A stretch of 64,000 bases of DNA. Origin: Verrucomicrobiales bacterium. Its GTDB lineage: Bacteria; Verrucomicrobiota; Verrucomicrobiia; Limisphaerales; CAIMTB01. Location: NCBI GenBank assembly GCA_016795425.1, contig JAEUHG010000131.1, positions 62,001 to 126,000 of the forward strand. The letters run 5' to 3'. Below are positions 63,261-64,000 of the stretch, one piece after another. The position numbers and the translations under genes are program-made. The notes under the pieces are model-generated. The model saw only the letters and a program-made list of their open reading frames with translations, was not told the DNA's origin and did not search any database. How positions within the stretch are numbered: position 1 is the first letter of the stretch; every line of letters begins with the position of its first letter.

Positions 63261-64000
63261 CGGGGTCCGCAAGCTTCCACCGGCACTCCCATTGACTGCA
63301 AACACCGAAACTCGGGGAACAGCTTGGTCATCTGCCGCGACAGGCCTCTCAACTCCTGCGCCAGCGGATGGCGCGCCACCCCAGGGCGCCCCGCGCACCG
63401 TGCCGCCAACCCTTCGAGGTCCCCCAGGTCGATGTCCTCGATCGCAATTCGGTCCCACGCCAGATGCGTCATCACCGCCGGAGCCACGTCCTCCACCGCA
63501 ATGCAAAACAGAACGATCGCCCATGCGGTGAATCGATCCCGATGCCATTCCAGCCACTCCAGAAACCGCCGAGGCGTCCGATGTTGGCCCAATTCCAGGT
63601 GGCTGCGCACCGCCACTTCAAAGTCCGCGTACCCGAGATATCCAAAACCGGCGCCATCGCGCGTTCGCTGTCCCCACTGCCGGAACAGTCGCTGAACGCG
63701 TTGGTTCAATTGGTAAAACCAGGCGAAGTGCGCCCGGTACCGATCCAGGAAATCATCCATCAGGATCACTCCCTGAAAGAACACCTGACAGACGAACACC
63801 CAATACGATGCGTTGTCCCAGACGACTTTCGCGGTGGTCAGCCGGGCGCAGCCAAAGTTCGGCAGATGATCCTGAAACACCTCTGTGAATGCGTCCTGCC
63901 AGAGCAGCATCAGGTCGTTGTACCGCTCCAAACGTTCGGTCGTCAGCCGTCCCTCATGATCCTCCCGGATCAACTGCGTCGCCAAGGTGTTCCCCAGGGC
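63257..64000 (-). CDS. C-terminal part of a probable flavin-dependent halogenase-like protein, cut by window edge
   Basis: The frame is open to the right edge, so the N-terminus, including any FAD-binding GxGxxG, is outside the window. The visible 248 residues are mostly helical and rich in Trp, Phe and Tyr (VVWDNASYWVFVCQVFFQG, YRAHFAWFYQLNQRVQRLF). The layout resembles the C-terminal lobe of tryptophan-halogenase-like monooxygenases that accompany flexirubin-type clusters. A halogenase would fit a chlorinated aryl product. The assignment rests on context and general pattern only; another FAD oxidoreductase or an unrelated helical protein is possible. It overlaps the methyltransferase gene by ATGA. 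Confidence 0.5.
   Translation of the reverse strand, partial: ALGNTLATQLIREDHEGRLTTERLERYNDLMLLWQDAFTEVFQDHLPNFGCARLTTAKVVWDNASYWVFVCQVFFQGVILMDDFLDRYRAHFAWFYQLNQRVQRLFRQWGQRTRDGAGFGYLGYADFEVAVRSHLELGQHRTPRRFLEWLEWHRDRFTAWAIVLFCIAVEDVAPAVMTHLAWDRIAIEDIDLGDLEGLAARCAGRPGVARHPLAQELRGLSRQMTKLFPEFRCLQSMGVPVEACGPR

Noticed and set aside
42426..64000. Interpretation as ordinary fatty acid or lipid A synthesis
   Set aside because: The ammonia-lyase, aryl ligase, KS-CLF fusion, LolA and MMPL genes together point to an aryl-polyene-type pathway instead.
1..64000. CRISPR arrays, rRNA and tRNA genes
   Set aside because: No regularly spaced short repeats were noticed, and no rRNA segment or tRNA cloverleaf was recognised while reading.

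Overview
The window reads as chromosomal DNA of a GC-rich Gram-negative bacterium, most likely a member of the Verrucomicrobiota. This is an inference from several features. There are two stand-alone pseudopilin-like proteins (FTLIE-type leader, one with a C-terminal H-X9-DG signature) without other type II secretion genes. There is a very large secreted protein with thrombospondin-type-3 calcium repeats and a C-terminal domain ending in a FxRFYRVQ-type motif. There is also a long aryl-polyene/flexirubin-type gene cluster with outer-membrane transport functions. No rRNA, tRNA or CRISPR array was recognised.

Layout. 1-11.6 kb is mostly housekeeping: a GT39-type membrane glycosyltransferase (cut by the left edge), asd, lspA, an unrecognised two-TM protein, a radical SAM enzyme, an SNF2-type helicase and a CotH-type protein. 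11.7-17.2 kb is a tightly coupled acyl-carrier operon: ACP, GcvT-like folate-domain protein, 4HBT thioesterase, FabG, FabD, and then a fusion of a GNAT/autoinducer-synthase-like domain to a HisC-like PLP aminotransferase. It has carrier, loading, reduction, release and possible amine-capture functions but no ketosynthase, and I do not recognise it as a described pathway. 17.2-23.8 kb is an accessory, decaying region: an IS transposase remnant, a small gene with a hairpin terminator, a lower-GC Nudix-like gene, an IS1634-family transposase with one frameshift and one nonsense codon, and a 13-blade WD40 gene with two in-frame stops.

23.8-42.3 kb holds two giant convergent genes (a secreted TSP3 protein and a 1224-residue protein ending in a papain-like domain that has lost its catalytic Cys and His), pseudopilins, an amidohydrolase, an AI-2E family permease, fabZ, a LytS/LytTR two-component pair, and GT9 and GT2 glycosyltransferases.

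42.4 kb to the right edge is an aryl-polyene/flexirubin-type cluster, nearly all on the minus strand and running off the right edge. In transcription order it has a probable halogenase C-terminus, an O-methyltransferase, an aryl/acyl-activating ligase, a GT2-DUF2062 fusion, an MMPL exporter-methyltransferase fusion, a secreted protein, a tyrosine-ammonia-lyase-like enzyme, an acyltransferase, a thioesterase, a ketosynthase, a half-ketosynthase, an ACP, a ketosynthase/chain-length-factor fusion, a deacetylase, LolA, a LolB/DUF3261-like lipoprotein, a C45 Ntn-hydrolase and a PlsC-like acyltransferase. The implied logic is as follows. Tyrosine is deaminated to a coumarate-type starter, activated and loaded on ACP. 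It is then extended by the KS pair, methylated and perhaps halogenated, esterified to a lipid, and moved to the outer membrane by MMPL/LolA/lipoprotein. No ketoreductase or dehydratase lies inside the visible cluster; they may lie beyond the edge, or FabG at 13.6 kb and FabZ at 36.2 kb could serve in trans. Most of these genes overlap their neighbours by 1-25 bases, often as ATGA or GTGA.
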